A stretch of 64,000 bases of DNA from CAZXEU01 sp965207385 (GCA_965207385.1 CBDBLZ010000021.1:868001-932000); one strand, 5' to 3'. Positions 46,017 through 55,777 are shown, counted from the first letter of the stretch. Notes: generated from the sequence alone by a model not told the origin. Numbers and translations: made by a program.

Positions 46017-47126
46017 CTACCAGCGCCACTGGAAGGCGTCGACACTGACCTTCGGGGGCTTGCCTGCCGAAATCTGGGCCAGAGCTTCGCCGACGGCGGA
46101 TGATACCTTGAAGCCGTGTCCCGAGCAGGCGCTGGCCATGGCTACGCCCTCCATCGGTGCACCTATATAGTAGTGCTTGTCGGGCGTGTTCGTGTACAGG
46201 CACACCGCGGCGTGAGCAGCTTCTCCCACGGCGTCCGGCAGCAGCCGCTCCAGCCGGACGGCAGTTGCCGCCATGTCCCTGCGGTGAACGCTTCGGTCAA
46301 CACTGCTGACCTTTTCATGGAGCTTGCCCGCATAATGGAGGCCGGCCTTTACTCCGCGGCCGAGATCGGGCATGCCATATAGAATATCGGTTCCGTCGTA
46401 TTCGTACATGAACACGGGGCAGCGCTCGGGGCCAAACTGCTGCTCCGGGTCGCGTGGCTTGAACCAGGTATTGGTGACGCGCTCGATGCTGAGAAGGGGT
46501 CGCAGGTCGGCAACCAGGTCCGCTATCCAGGCACCGGAGCAGATGATAACGTGATCTGCCAGATAGCTTTGATTTCGGGTGCGCACTGCGAAACCCGAGC
46601 CATCAGGGCCCCAGGATACGACCTCCTCGTTGCGCACAATGGTGGCGCCGGCGCGGGCGGCGAGGCTCAGGTGCGCGGCCACGCAGCGTTCGGGCCTGAT
46701 GTACCCTGCTTCCGTATCGAATAGAACAGCGCAGTCCTCGGGAATATGAAAGGCCGGCCAAGCGCGGCGCGCGTCCTCGGCCGACATGTATTCATGGGTC
46801 GAGCCCATGACTTCCGCGCTGCGCCGGGCGCTTTCGACAAATCCGCTTCCAGGCCGGCCGATATTGAGTCCGCCGCACAGCTCATACAGGGATTCGTCCC
46901 ATTGCTCTTGCAGTTGCTGCCAAAGGGAGTAGGCGCGTTTGAGCAGAGGCAGGTACTGGCGGCCTTCTGCATACGCCTTGCGAATTATGCGGCTGCCCCC
47001 GTGGGTAGAGCCCATGGTATGCGGCGGTGCGAAACGGTCAATACCGAGGGCGCGCACTCCCAACTCAGTCAGGTGGTACAGCGCGGCACTGCCTACGGCG
47101 CCAAGGCCGATAACGATAGTCTCCAA
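46017..47126 (-). CDS. Monomeric sarcosine oxidase / N-methyltryptophan oxidase family flavoenzyme
   Basis: 369 aa. It has an N-terminal dinucleotide-binding motif (IVIGLGAVGSAALYHL), GIDRFAPPHTMGSTHGGSRIIRKAY typical of the MSOX/SolA group, and a probable covalent-flavin Cys in AVCLYTNTPDKHYYIG, the position of Cys315 in bacterial MSOX. The product is an FAD oxidase of N-methylated or secondary amino acids that yields H2O2 and formaldehyde or an imine. The exact substrate is uncertain; SolA and MSOX are both possible. It sits 26 bases upstream of rodA's stop in the same run. Confidence 0.85.
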   Translation of the reverse strand: METIVIGLGAVGSAALYHLTELGVRALGIDRFAPPHTMGSTHGGSRIIRKAYAEGRQYLPLLKRAYSLWQQLQEQWDESLYELCGGLNIGRPGSGFVESARRSAEVMGSTHEYMSAEDARRAWPAFHIPEDCAVLFDTEAGYIRPERCVAAHLSLAARAGATIVRNEEVVSWGPDGSGFAVRTRNQSYLADHVIICSGAWIADLVADLRPLLSIERVTNTWFKPRDPEQQFGPERCPVFMYEYDGTDILYGMPDLGRGVKAGLHYAGKLHEKVSSVDRSVHRRDMAATAVRLERLLPDAVGEAAHAAVCLYTNTPDKHYYIGAPMEGVAMASACSGHGFKVSSAVGEALAQISAGKPPKVSVDAFQWRW

Positions 47127-47152
47127 GCTTGCCTCCCAGTTGCCGGCTAAAA

Positions 47153-48457
47153 CTACGCCCCCTTGAACCCATAATCACCGCCTCGCAGGCGGCTGCGCGG
47201 ATAGGCATACACGGAAAAGTCGTCGCGTCGCATATACAGGGCGAGTACGATGGCCAGCATCGCCGTGTTGGTTAGCAGTGCAGAACCGCCATACGAAAGA
47301 AAGGGGAGCGGGATACCGATTACGGGTAGCAGGCCCAGAACCATTCCCACGTTTATGAAGACATGGATCATGTAGGCGCCTGCTGCTCCCGCGGCGATCA
47401 TGGCACCGAACGGATGGCGAATCTGGGCGCCCATACGGATTATCCGCAGGATGAACAGGCTCAGGAGTCCGATTACAAGGATTGCGCCAACGAACCCCCA
47501 TTCCTCGCCAATGACGGAAAAAATGAAGTCGGTCGACTGTTCGGGAATGTAGCGTCCCTGGGTCTGTGTTCCCTGCATGAAGCCCTGTCCGAACAGGCCA
47601 CCGGCTCCGATGGCAGCCTTCGATTGCACGAGGTGGAAGCCCACCCCCTGACGAAACTCCTCGGCCTCGGGATTGGCAAAGGACATGATTCGGGCAACCT
47701 GGTGGGGCTGGAGCAGTCGCTCCAGCGCGAAGCGAGCACCGGCAATAACCCCTCCGTTTATCACAGCACCAAGCACGAGCATCGACACGTATCTGCTCCG
47801 CCAGTACAGCCAGAGGCTGACAGCAATGGCGAAAGCGACCGCTGCGGGAGGCGAGATTATGCTCAGATAGCCGGCGATCGCCGGCGAGGCTATAAGAAGG
47901 AGGATATTCAGCGGAATGCCTCCCCAGAACAGGTAGACGGGTATCAGCCCGGCGTAAACCAGGGCTGTTCCCGCGTCATTCTGCATCACGACAATGCCGG
48001 CCGGCAATGCGATCAGGGCAATGGTCGCAAGGACCTGGCCGGCGCTGAGCGCCATTTCCCGCCTGGAGGCAATGAGCTGCGACACAGCCAGCACCACGCC
48101 GACCTTGGCCATTTCAGATGACTGAATTCCAATAGGGCCAAAGTAGAGCCATGACTTGGCGCCACCTACTTCCCTGCCGAAAAGAAGGGCGGCAACAAGG
48201 AGAAGCAAGGATGCCGCATACAGGGGATAGGATATCTGCTGGTACCAGCGCGCAGGGAACAGAAGCGCAATGACAAGCCCAATGCTGCAAATGCCCAGCC
48301 AGAGCAATTGCCTTTCAAAGCTCTGCTGTACGGTTTCCAGCAGGAATTCTTCGGCTCGTCCGTGTGTGGCGCTGTAAATGGCCACCAGGCCGATCGATAC
48401 AAGGGCGATCCAGAGCAGCAGTGCTCCGTAATCCAGATTGCGATACCAGGTTCGCAT
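47153..48457 (-). CDS. rodA: Rod-shape determining SEDS glycosyltransferase RodA
   Basis: 434 aa with about ten transmembrane helices. SEDS landmarks include IYSATHG near the N-terminus, FLAARWYQQISYPLY-like residues, EVGGAKSWLYFGPIGIQSSEMAKVGVVLAVS, QNDAGTALVYAGLIPVYLFWGG, IPEQSTDFIFSVIGEEWGFVGA and GMVLGLLPVIGIPLPFLSYGGSALL. It polymerises peptidoglycan glycan strands in the inner membrane with PBP2. The upstream mrdA ends just 3 bases before this start, which is the classic mrdA-rodA pair. Confidence 0.95.
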   Translation of the reverse strand: MRTWYRNLDYGALLLWIALVSIGLVAIYSATHGRAEEFLLETVQQSFERQLLWLGICSIGLVIALLFPARWYQQISYPLYAASLLLLVAALLFGREVGGAKSWLYFGPIGIQSSEMAKVGVVLAVSQLIASRREMALSAGQVLATIALIALPAGIVVMQNDAGTALVYAGLIPVYLFWGGIPLNILLLIASPAIAGYLSIISPPAAVAFAIAVSLWLYWRSRYVSMLVLGAVINGGVIAGARFALERLLQPHQVARIMSFANPEAEEFRQGVGFHLVQSKAAIGAGGLFGQGFMQGTQTQGRYIPEQSTDFIFSVIGEEWGFVGAILVIGLLSLFILRIIRMGAQIRHPFGAMIAAGAAGAYMIHVFINVGMVLGLLPVIGIPLPFLSYGGSALLTNTAMLAIVLALYMRRDDFSVYAYPRSRLRGGDYGFKGA

Positions 48458-48460
48458 GGA

Positions 48461-50290
48461 CTACCCGTCTGTGTCCTGGCTAGCTGCTCCCAGAGCCCGT
48501 TCCCAGCGCACTTGCGGGAAGGCCGGCATCTCGCCGGTAAGGAATCGCTCTACAAGCAGGCTGGCAATCGGCGCGGCGCACCACGCGCCCTCCCCCGTAT
48601 TCTCGCACTGCACGGCAATGGCGATTTGCGGCTCGTCATAGGGGGCGAACATCACGAACACCGAGTGGTCCTGCATCCCTTGCGGGGCCTGCGCTGTTCC
48701 CGTCTTGCCTCCCGTGGCAATGCCGGGTATCTGCGAAGCCCGCCCCGATCCCTGCTCCATGACCATCCGCATGGCATGGCGAACCAGTTCAAAGTACTCC
48801 TCGGCAATCGGGATCTGCTCCGAACGCTCGACAACCTCCGGCACGATGCGCTCTCCGGTGTCCGGACGCTCCAGGTAATCTACCAGGTGCGGAGCTGGCA
48901 GCCTGCCTCCGGAAGCTATTGCCGCGATATACCGGGCCAGCTGCAGCGGAGTAACGCCCATGTTTCCCTGCCCGATACCCAGATTCATCACGGTGCCGAC
49001 GCCCCATGATGGATCCCTGGCGTTGAAGTATGCGGAATCCGGGATGAGCCCGGGCGTTTGTTCACGCATGTCCGTGGGAGCGGTAGCGCCGAATCCGAAC
49101 ATGCTGGCATAGCTATGGAAAGCCGAAAGATCCATGCGTCTGCCCATTTCGAAGAAGAAGGTGTTGCAGGAGTTCTGTAGAGCCTGCACAAGATTCTGCT
49201 CTCCGTGCGTTCCCAGGCAACGGAAGATGCGACCGCCTCCCATTGGATGGTACCCCGGACAGAAGACCGTGCTGTTGTCTCCCTCCGGCCGGATTAGTCC
49301 TTCCGAAAGCGCCACCAGGGACATGAACGGTTTCCACGTTGATCCCGGAGGCATGAGGTTCATTGTGGCCCGGTTGTACAGAGGTTTGTCCGAGCTGCTG
49401 GTGAGGTATCGCCAGGTGGAATCCTCGAGTGGTCTGGAGAAGGTCGCAGGCGCAAAATCCGGTTGGCTGACCATGGTGATAATGCCGCCCGTATTGACAT
49501 CCAGTGCCACCACCGCCCCACGCTTGTCCACGAAGAGCGACTCGGCAAGGGCCTGCACGCCATCGTCGAGGGCCAGGTGGATGTCCGCGCCGCTCTGCGG
49601 CGCACGGTCTTCCCGGCCCTCCATGTAGGAGCGTACCTCGAGTCCGTATATGTTGATGACCTTTAGTGCGCTGCCCGGGATGCCGCGCAGGAAGGACTCG
49701 TACTCGCGCTCGACACCCGTCTTGCCCGTCAAGTCTCCCAATTGGTAGCGGGCTTCATTGCCGGAAAGCCGCTGCTCCTCCAGTTCGCGATCGTCAATCT
49801 CGCGCAGGTAACCCAGGGCGTGGGCCGCCTTTGACTGCCCAAGATACCTTCGCTTCTGGTTTGTCTCTTCTCCGACCCCCGGAAGCCGAAAGGCGTTTTC
49901 CTTGATACGGCTGTAGCGCGCAAAGCCCACGTCGTGAAATGCCGGACTGGGCCGGTACCGGTTCCACCTCAGGGCCTCCTGGTACTTCGCAGTAATTACG
50001 GAGTCGGGTATATCCAGAATCTCTGCCAAGAGCGGAGTCCGCGCAGTGTCGTAGTAGCGGGGAGTAAGCGTAACCGTATACATCGGCTCATTGTGCACAA
50101 GCAGCACGCCGTTGCGGTCGTATATGGCTCCGCGAGCCGGCAGCACGCGCATCGTGCGCAGGGCATTTCCGCGCGAGACCCTGGAGAATTCATCCTGGTT
50201 GATGATCTGCAGATGAACCAGTTGCATGCCCAGGATGGAGGCACCGATAATGATAATGCCGGTGAATATGCTGAATCGGGATTCGTGCAT
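48461..50290 (-). CDS. mrdA: Penicillin-binding protein 2 (peptidoglycan transpeptidase)
   Basis: 609 aa from the ATG at 50290. The frame reaches 50371, but MHESRFSIFTGIIIIGASILGMQLVHLQIIN is the expected short cytoplasmic end plus membrane anchor. A PBP dimerisation domain (RVLPARGAIYDRNGVLLVHN) and transpeptidase domain follow. The active-site motifs are PPGSTWKPF (SxxK), SCNTF (SxN) and TGGKTGTAQ (KTG). It cross-links lateral-wall peptidoglycan with RodA. It diverges from the PD40 gene across a 124-base region. Genes below it on the same strand are close-packed, so it probably leads the operon. Confidence 0.95.
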   Translation of the reverse strand: MHESRFSIFTGIIIIGASILGMQLVHLQIINQDEFSRVSRGNALRTMRVLPARGAIYDRNGVLLVHNEPMYTVTLTPRYYDTARTPLLAEILDIPDSVITAKYQEALRWNRYRPSPAFHDVGFARYSRIKENAFRLPGVGEETNQKRRYLGQSKAAHALGYLREIDDRELEEQRLSGNEARYQLGDLTGKTGVEREYESFLRGIPGSALKVINIYGLEVRSYMEGREDRAPQSGADIHLALDDGVQALAESLFVDKRGAVVALDVNTGGIITMVSQPDFAPATFSRPLEDSTWRYLTSSSDKPLYNRATMNLMPPGSTWKPFMSLVALSEGLIRPEGDNSTVFCPGYHPMGGGRIFRCLGTHGEQNLVQALQNSCNTFFFEMGRRMDLSAFHSYASMFGFGATAPTDMREQTPGLIPDSAYFNARDPSWGVGTVMNLGIGQGNMGVTPLQLARYIAAIASGGRLPAPHLVDYLERPDTGERIVPEVVERSEQIPIAEEYFELVRHAMRMVMEQGSGRASQIPGIATGGKTGTAQAPQGMQDHSVFVMFAPYDEPQIAIAVQCENTGEGAWCAAPIASLLVERFLTGEMPAFPQVRWERALGAASQDTDG

Positions 50291-50414
50291 GGTTGCAGAC
50301 AGCGGTATGCTCCATGAACGTAACAACTGCCGATCGCGGTTCCGCACGGAACACAATGGCACCTCCATCATGCAACAAGCAGGCCTTCAGCGGCCCAATC
50401 GCCACATTTTGGTC
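50291..50414. promoter_or_regulatory. Divergent promoter region of mrdA and PD40 gene with palindrome at 50339-50352
   Basis: A 124-base gap between two oppositely directed genes must hold both promoters. A perfect palindrome GTTCCG-CA-CGGAAC lies at 50339-50352 and may be an operator or hairpin. No clear -33/-7 boxes were recognised. Confidence 0.4.
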
Positions 50415-53400
50415 ATGCTCATGCGCAACCTGTCCCTTCTGGCCGTAACTGCACTGCTACTGGCCCCAATTTCGGATGCACTTGGGCAGGGGTTCGGGCG
50501 CAACAAGGTCCAGTACGATACCTTTGATTTCCGCATGTTCAAGACTCCGCACTTCGAATGGTATTACTATCCCGAAGAGCGAGTTGCGGTGCGGGACGCC
50601 GCGCGTATGGGCGAGCGTTGGTACCGGCGCCATTCCCGGACATTCCTGAGAGAATTCTATGAACGAAAGCCGGTAATTCTCTATGCCAACGATGCCGACT
50701 TCCAGCAAACGAACGTCATCGGGGGTTCCATTGGCCAGGGGACCGGAGGTGTAACCGAAAGTCTCAAGGAGCGCGTCATCATGCCGCTCACCGGCATCTA
50801 TGCCGAGACTGACCACGTCCTGGGACATGAGCTTGTGCACTCGTTCCAGTACGACATCGGACTTTCCAGAAACGACAGTTCCCATTTTGCCCTTGGACAG
50901 ATTCCGCTGTGGCTTGTCGAGGGAATGGCCGAGTACCTGTCGGTCGGGCGCGAGGATGCCCATACTGCGATGTGGATGCGCGACGCGGCGCTTCGGGATG
51001 ACCTTCCCACCGTTGAACAGCTGACCAAGAGCAACAAGTACTTCCCGTACCGTTACGGACAGGCCGTGCTCGCCTACATCGGGGGCAAGTACGGGGATGC
51101 AGCCGTTACCAATCTGTTCAAGATGAGCGGGCGTACGGGCGTTGACACGGCGTTTGTGTACACGCTGGGCATCACGGCGGACTCGCTGTCGAAGGAATGG
51201 GCTGAGGTCATAAAGAGTGCCTACCTGCCGCTTATGGAGGGCCGCGTCCACCCCGACAGTGCCGGACGCCGCACCCTGGCTTCAGACATCAGCGGCGGAG
51301 ACCTGAACATTTCGCCCGTCGTAAGCCCGGACGGCCAGTACGTGGCTTATCTCTCCGAGCGCGATCTGTTTCACATAAATGTGTTCATCGCGGATGCGGA
51401 GACCGGCAAGACCATTCGGAAACTGCGGGCAACCGGTTCGAATCCGCATTTTGACAATATCCGGTTTATCAATTCGGCAGGCTCGTGGTCTCCTGATGGC
51501 CGCAAGTTTGCTTTCGTTACGTTTTCGCAGGGGGACAACGAGCTTGCCATCTGGGATCTGGATTCCGGCAACATAGAGCGGCGCATCAGTATTGATGGAG
51601 TTTCTGCGCTTAGCAATCCTGCGTGGTCTCCCGATGGCGGTGCCATCGCGTTTTCCGGCATCGACGGAGGCATCAGCGATCTTTACGTAATGGATCTGGC
51701 GTCCGGAGGCGTGCGGCAGCTGACGGCTGACCGCTATGCGGACTTGCATCCTGCATGGTCTCCTGACGGCGCCACCATCGCCGTAGTGAGTGACCGCGGC
51801 CCCGACGGCACGGATTTCGAGGCTCTTTCCTACGCCCGCCCTCGCCTCACGCTTATTGATGTAGAGAGCGGGGAGCACCGGACGCTGCGGCCTTTCGCGC
51901 GCGGCAAGCACATCAATCCCCAGTTCTCCCCTGACGGTCGGAGCCTGTTTTTTGTCAGCGACCAGGACGGATTCTCTGACGTGTACCGGATCGAGCTGGA
52001 AAGCGAAAGTCTGTGGCGTGTTACGCGGCTGAAAACGGGTGTCAGCGGCATTTCGTCCACGTCGCCCACCATGTCGGTAGCGGCGCAGAATGGCCGCATG
52101 CTGTTTTCGGTCTACTCGGACGGCAAGTACAGCGTGTTTGGCCTGGAGGCGGACGAAACTACGGGAGAACCGGTCGAGGCGTCCGAAGAAGAGGTTGTGG
52201 CGGCAAGCGTCTTGCCCCCTTTCAGCGCTTACGGCGAGGGACTCGTGTCCGATTACCTTACCGATCCACTGACCGGACTGCCCCAGAGCGAACCGAGCGC
52301 TGAAGAGAAGTATGACGCAAGGCTGCGCCTCGATTACGTAGCTCCCCCGTCGATCGGCGTGTCTGCCGGAGGTCTCTACGGCAGCGGCGTCGCCGGCGGA
52401 GTAGGGTTTTTCTTTAGCGACATGCTGGGCAACCGCAACCTGACGCTCGTCGCACAGGCCAACGGGACCTTCAAGGATGTTGGAGGCCAGGCCGTCTACA
52501 TGAATCGCGGCAAGCGGCTGAATTATGGGGGGGCCGTCGGCCACATCCCCTTGCTGTATGGCGGGGCGTATCCGAGCTTCAATGCATTCGGCGGCTACTC
52601 GATTCTCGAGCAGCGCTATCGCATCTACGTGGACCAGGCCATGGCCATCGCGGCCTATCCATTTTCCACGACGCGGCGTGTGGAGGTATTCGGCGGCTTT
52701 ACCCGCTATGCATTCGACTACGAAATCTGGCAGTACAACTACGACTTCTTCGGCGGCGCCGCGCGGGACAGGATTCGGGCGGACAAGTGCTCCGACCTGG
52801 CGCCGGATGATCCGGACCGCGCCTTCTGCGAACCGGATGCGGAGTACTTCGCGCAGGCGGGCGTAGCCTATGTGGGCGATTTCTCCAACTTCGGATTTAC
52901 CTCTCCTCTGCAGGGAGGTCGCTATCGCTTTGAGGTGGCCCCCAGGGTAGGGACCAATACGTTTGTCGGTGTACTGGCTGATTACCGCAGGTATTTCTTC
53001 ATGCGCCCGGTGACCTTCGCCGTTCGGGGCATGCACGTAGGCAACTACGGGGCCGACGAATCCGACGTGTTCGCGCGGGAATACCTAGGTTACTGGTACT
53101 ATCCCGGTTTTGTACGGGGCTACAGCATCAACTCGTTTGATCTGGGCGAAGAGTGTCGGCCCCCGGCAGAGGATCCGAACTGCTCGGTCTACAGCAGGCT
53201 TTTCGGCACGCGCACGGCGGTGGCGAGCGCGGAATTGCGCCTGCCGCTTCTCGGTAATCAGACCCTGGGGCTGGTGGAATTCCCTTATCTGCCGCTTGAG
53301 CTGACTGCTTTTGCCGATGCCGGTCTGGCCTGGACAAGGAATGAGCGCTTTCAGGACCTGCTGAAATTCGAGAGGGACGGCGTGGGACGCTTGCCGGTTA

Positions 53401-53528
53401 TCAGTGTCGGAAGTTCCGCCCGGTTCAACCTGTTCGGATACTTCGTATTCGAGATCTATTACGCGTATCCATTCCAGCGGCCCCGCAAGGGAGCTCACTT
53501 CGGATTCCTTCTTGCGCCGGGCTGGTAG
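50415..53528 (+). CDS. Secreted PD40 (TolB-like) protein with metalloprotease-like domain and C-terminal outer-membrane barrel
   Basis: 1037 aa from the ATG at 50415 (or 50421), which gives a signal peptide (MRNLSLLAVTALLLAPISDALGQ); the frame is open to 50226. Residues ~25-280 resemble gluzincin peptidases, with H138-E-L-V-H142 (HExxH variant) in DHVLGHELVHSFQYDIG and an EGMAEYLS third-ligand motif. Several PD40/WD-like repeats follow (SPDGQYVAYLSERD, SPDGRKFAFVTF, SPDGGAIAFSG, SPDGATIAVVSDRG, SPDGRSLFFVSDQDG). The last ~350 residues look like an Omp85-type beta-barrel (RRYFFMRPVTFAVRGMH, YPGFVRGYSINSF) and end FGFLLAPGW. The domain order is characteristic of Bacteroidota/Rhodothermota surface proteins, role unknown. 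pyrD follows 78 bases later. Confidence 0.85.
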   Translation: MLMRNLSLLAVTALLLAPISDALGQGFGRNKVQYDTFDFRMFKTPHFEWYYYPEERVAVRDAARMGERWYRRHSRTFLREFYERKPVILYANDADFQQTNVIGGSIGQGTGGVTESLKERVIMPLTGIYAETDHVLGHELVHSFQYDIGLSRNDSSHFALGQIPLWLVEGMAEYLSVGREDAHTAMWMRDAALRDDLPTVEQLTKSNKYFPYRYGQAVLAYIGGKYGDAAVTNLFKMSGRTGVDTAFVYTLGITADSLSKEWAEVIKSAYLPLMEGRVHPDSAGRRTLASDISGGDLNISPVVSPDGQYVAYLSERDLFHINVFIADAETGKTIRKLRATGSNPHFDNIRFINSAGSWSPDGRKFAFVTFSQGDNELAIWDLDSGNIERRISIDGVSALSNPAWSPDGGAIAFSGIDGGISDLYVMDLASGGVRQLTADRYADLHPAWSPDGATIAVVSDRGPDGTDFEALSYARPRLTLIDVESGEHRTLRPFARGKHINPQFSPDGRSLFFVSDQDGFSDVYRIELESESLWRVTRLKTGVSGISSTSPTMSVAAQNGRMLFSVYSDGKYSVFGLEADETTGEPVEASEEEVVAASVLPPFSAYGEGLVSDYLTDPLTGLPQSEPSAEEKYDARLRLDYVAPPSIGVSAGGLYGSGVAGGVGFFFSDMLGNRNLTLVAQANGTFKDVGGQAVYMNRGKRLNYGGAVGHIPLLYGGAYPSFNAFGGYSILEQRYRIYVDQAMAIAAYPFSTTRRVEVFGGFTRYAFDYEIWQYNYDFFGGAARDRIRADKCSDLAPDDPDRAFCEPDAEYFAQAGVAYVGDFSNFGFTSPLQGGRYRFEVAPRVGTNTFVGVLADYRRYFFMRPVTFAVRGMHVGNYGADESDVFAREYLGYWYYPGFVRGYSINSFDLGEECRPPAEDPNCSVYSRLFGTRTAVASAELRLPLLGNQTLGLVEFPYLPLELTAFADAGLAWTRNERFQDLLKFERDGVGRLPVISVGSSARFNLFGYFVFEIYYAYPFQRPRKGAHFGFLLAPGW

Positions 53529-53606
53529 TAGCATGATTTGGCCGGCTTGGGTCCAGAAAATTGCGGACTAGACACGTTCGTGGAATCGCCGGACACAGCT
53601 ACTGGA

Positions 53607-54707
53607 ATGTATAGCCGGATTCGGCCCTGGCTGTTCAGGCTGGATCCGGAATTGGCGCACGCGGCGGGGTTGCTTTCGGCCACCTTCGCACAGCGCCTGG
53701 TACCTCGCGTTCTCGAGTCTGCCTACGCCTACGGCCACGGCGCGCTGGGACACCGGGTACTTGGGTTGAGCTTTCCCAATCCGATCGGTCTAGCGGCCGG
53801 CTTCGACAAGAACGGAGCGCTCTTGCGGTTCTGGGAAGCCCTGGGGATGGGATTCGTTGAGATAGGATCCGTTACGGCCCGTGCGTGCCGTGGCAACAAG
53901 AGACCGCGCCTTTTCCGGCTTACGGAGGAGCAGGCCCTGATCAACCGGCTAGGTTTGCCCAGCGGCGGTGCCGCACGGGTTGCGCGCCGATTGCTTGCGC
54001 AAAAGAAGCGTCGCAAGATACCCGTGGGAGTCAATCTGGCCAAGACCAATGATCCGGGCGTTACCGGTACGGAGGCCATTGAGGACTACAGGCTGAGCTT
54101 TCACGCGCTGGCGCCCCTGGCGGATTACGTGGTACTGAACATTTCGTGCCCCAATACCGAAGACGGCCAGACGTTCGAGGACGCTGAAGCACTGGACGCG
54201 CTGCTGCACGTACTCTTTACGCAACGCCGGCTCCAGGGTCTTTCGGTTCCAATTCTGCTCAAGATGGCGCCTCCTGCGACACCCAAGCTCGTTTTTGACA
54301 GCCACATAGAAGAGATCCTGGAATTGAGCCTCGGGCACGGGGTGCACGGATTTGTAGCGTGCAACACGTCGCCGGACCGGGACATGCTGTCGCTCCCGGA
54401 GGAGCGATGGAACCGCATGGGAGCCGGGGGCCTAAGCGGGGGACCGCTGGCCCCGCTTTCCCAACGGCTGGTGCGCTACATCTATCAGCGTACCGGGGGC
54501 AAGATCCCTGTAATTGGTGTCGGAGGGGTGGATTCGGCGGAGTCTGCCTATGCCATGCTGCGCTCCGGCGCTTCGCTGGTCCAGATGTACACGGGCCTCG
54601 TTTATCAAGGGCCCAGATTGGTGCAGCGGGTAAAGGAGGGGCTGGTTGCGCTGTTCGAGCGCGACGGGATTTCCTCGATTCGCGAGGCTATCGGAGCGGA
54701 CGCGTAA
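53607..54707 (+). CDS. pyrD: Dihydroorotate dehydrogenase (quinone), class 2
   Basis: 366 aa from the ATG at 53607. The frame runs back to 53538, but MYSRIRPWLFRLDPELAHAAGL is the usual membrane-associating N-terminal helix of class 2 enzymes. FMN-barrel motifs are FPNPIGLAAGFDKNGALL, GSVTARACRGNKRPRLFR, the catalytic-Ser segment VVLNISCPNTEDGQTF, ILLKMAPP and PVIGVGGVDSAESAYAMLRSGASLVQMYTGLVYQGP. It oxidises dihydroorotate with quinone in pyrimidine synthesis. It overlaps the convergent dtd gene by 20 bases. Confidence 0.95.
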   Translation: MYSRIRPWLFRLDPELAHAAGLLSATFAQRLVPRVLESAYAYGHGALGHRVLGLSFPNPIGLAAGFDKNGALLRFWEALGMGFVEIGSVTARACRGNKRPRLFRLTEEQALINRLGLPSGGAARVARRLLAQKKRRKIPVGVNLAKTNDPGVTGTEAIEDYRLSFHALAPLADYVVLNISCPNTEDGQTFEDAEALDALLHVLFTQRRLQGLSVPILLKMAPPATPKLVFDSHIEEILELSLGHGVHGFVACNTSPDRDMLSLPEERWNRMGAGGLSGGPLAPLSQRLVRYIYQRTGGKIPVIGVGGVDSAESAYAMLRSGASLVQMYTGLVYQGPRLVQRVKEGLVALFERDGISSIREAIGADA

Positions 54708-55167
54708 GAGAACCTTCTCCGGCGCGACGCTCCAGGATGAGCGTGACGGGTCCGTCGTTTGCAAGCCGCACTTCCATGGCTGCCCCGAACACGCCGGTGG
54801 CCACGTGGCCTGCCGGCAGCTCCTCTCGCAGCGACGCTACGAATCGGCGGTAGCATTCTTCCGCGAGCTCCGGACGTGCCGCATGCGAAAAAGACGGGCG
54901 ATTGCCTTTCCTGGCGTCGCCATAGAGCGTGAACTGGGAAACCACCAGCGCCTGCCCTCCGGTCTGCAGGACCGAGCGATTCATGCGACCTGATTCGTCC
55001 GGGAAAATGCGCAGCCGTGCGCATTTGCGTGCCAGCCAGTCGGCCTCGTGCCCGGTATCCGTGTCCCTGACTCCAAGAAGGATCAGCATGCCGGAGCCGA
55101 TGGCCGCGGTCTCGTTTCCGTTTGCGGCGACGGACGCTTCAGATACGCGCTGTATCAGGGCAATCAT
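54688..55167 (-). CDS. dtd: D-aminoacyl-tRNA deacylase
   Basis: 159 aa. The DTD signatures are SQFTLYGD (catalytic region) and the cross-subunit Gly-cisPro motif in NDGPVTLILE. LIQRVSEASV at the N-terminus matches the family. It removes D-amino acids mischarged on tRNA. Its start overlaps the end of the rdgB gene by 29 bases on the same strand, so the pair is translationally coupled. Confidence 0.95.
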   Translation of the reverse strand: MIALIQRVSEASVAANGNETAAIGSGMLILLGVRDTDTGHEADWLARKCARLRIFPDESGRMNRSVLQTGGQALVVSQFTLYGDARKGNRPSFSHAARPELAEECYRRFVASLREELPAGHVATGVFGAAMEVRLANDGPVTLILERRAGEGSLTRPLR

Positions 55168-55777
55168 GGCCGGCCACCAGTCGCAAGTGCATGTATTCGC
55201 GGAAAGCCCGCAGAGCCTTCCCCCGATGGCTCACAGCATTTTTCTCGGCGCGAGTGAGCTCGGCAAACGAGCGGGAATGTCCATCGGCGCAGAACAGGGC
55301 ATCGTAGCCGAAACCGCCACTTCCGCGCTCTTTGCGGAGTATGCGGCCGCTGCAGGTGCCTTCGAAGAACAGCAGGCCTTGCGTGTCTGCATAGGCAATC
55401 ACGGTTGTAAACGACGCGCTGCGGTCATCAAAGTCGCGCAGCTCATCGAGCAGCAGCCTGCGATTGTCCTCTGCATCACAGTCCGGCCCGGCAAAGCGCG
55501 CCGAATGCACACCGGGGCGACCGCCGAGCGCCCTTACGCTCAGGCCCGTGTCGTCGGCGAGCGAAGGCAGCCCGGTCACCTCGTGAAAGGCCATGGCCTT
55601 CTTTGCCGCATTGCCCGCGAGTGTATCCGCGTCTTCCTCCACGAGGGGGACCGCGGTCAGGTCCTCGGACGAATGGATGCGAACGGGAAGCTGCTGCAGC
55701 AATGCCCGCATTTCCGACACCTTGCCGGCATTGCGCGTTGCCAGCACGATCGCGAAGGGCTCTTTTCCCGACGTCAT
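55139..55777 (-). CDS. rdgB: Non-canonical purine NTP pyrophosphatase (RdgB/HAM1)
   Basis: 212 aa. Motifs are IVLATRNAGKVSEMRALL (substrate and metal binding), ALADDTGLSVRALGGRPGVHSARFAG (catalytic Asp segment), RSASFTTVIAYAD, GSGGFGYDALFCADG and AELTRAEKNAVSHRGKALRAFRE. The enzyme hydrolyses dITP, XTP and ITP to keep them out of DNA. It is the first gene of an rdgB-dtd pair and diverges from rpsU across 80 bases. Confidence 0.95.
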   Translation of the reverse strand: MTSGKEPFAIVLATRNAGKVSEMRALLQQLPVRIHSSEDLTAVPLVEEDADTLAGNAAKKAMAFHEVTGLPSLADDTGLSVRALGGRPGVHSARFAGPDCDAEDNRRLLLDELRDFDDRSASFTTVIAYADTQGLLFFEGTCSGRILRKERGSGGFGYDALFCADGHSRSFAELTRAEKNAVSHRGKALRAFREYMHLRLVAGHDCPDTARI

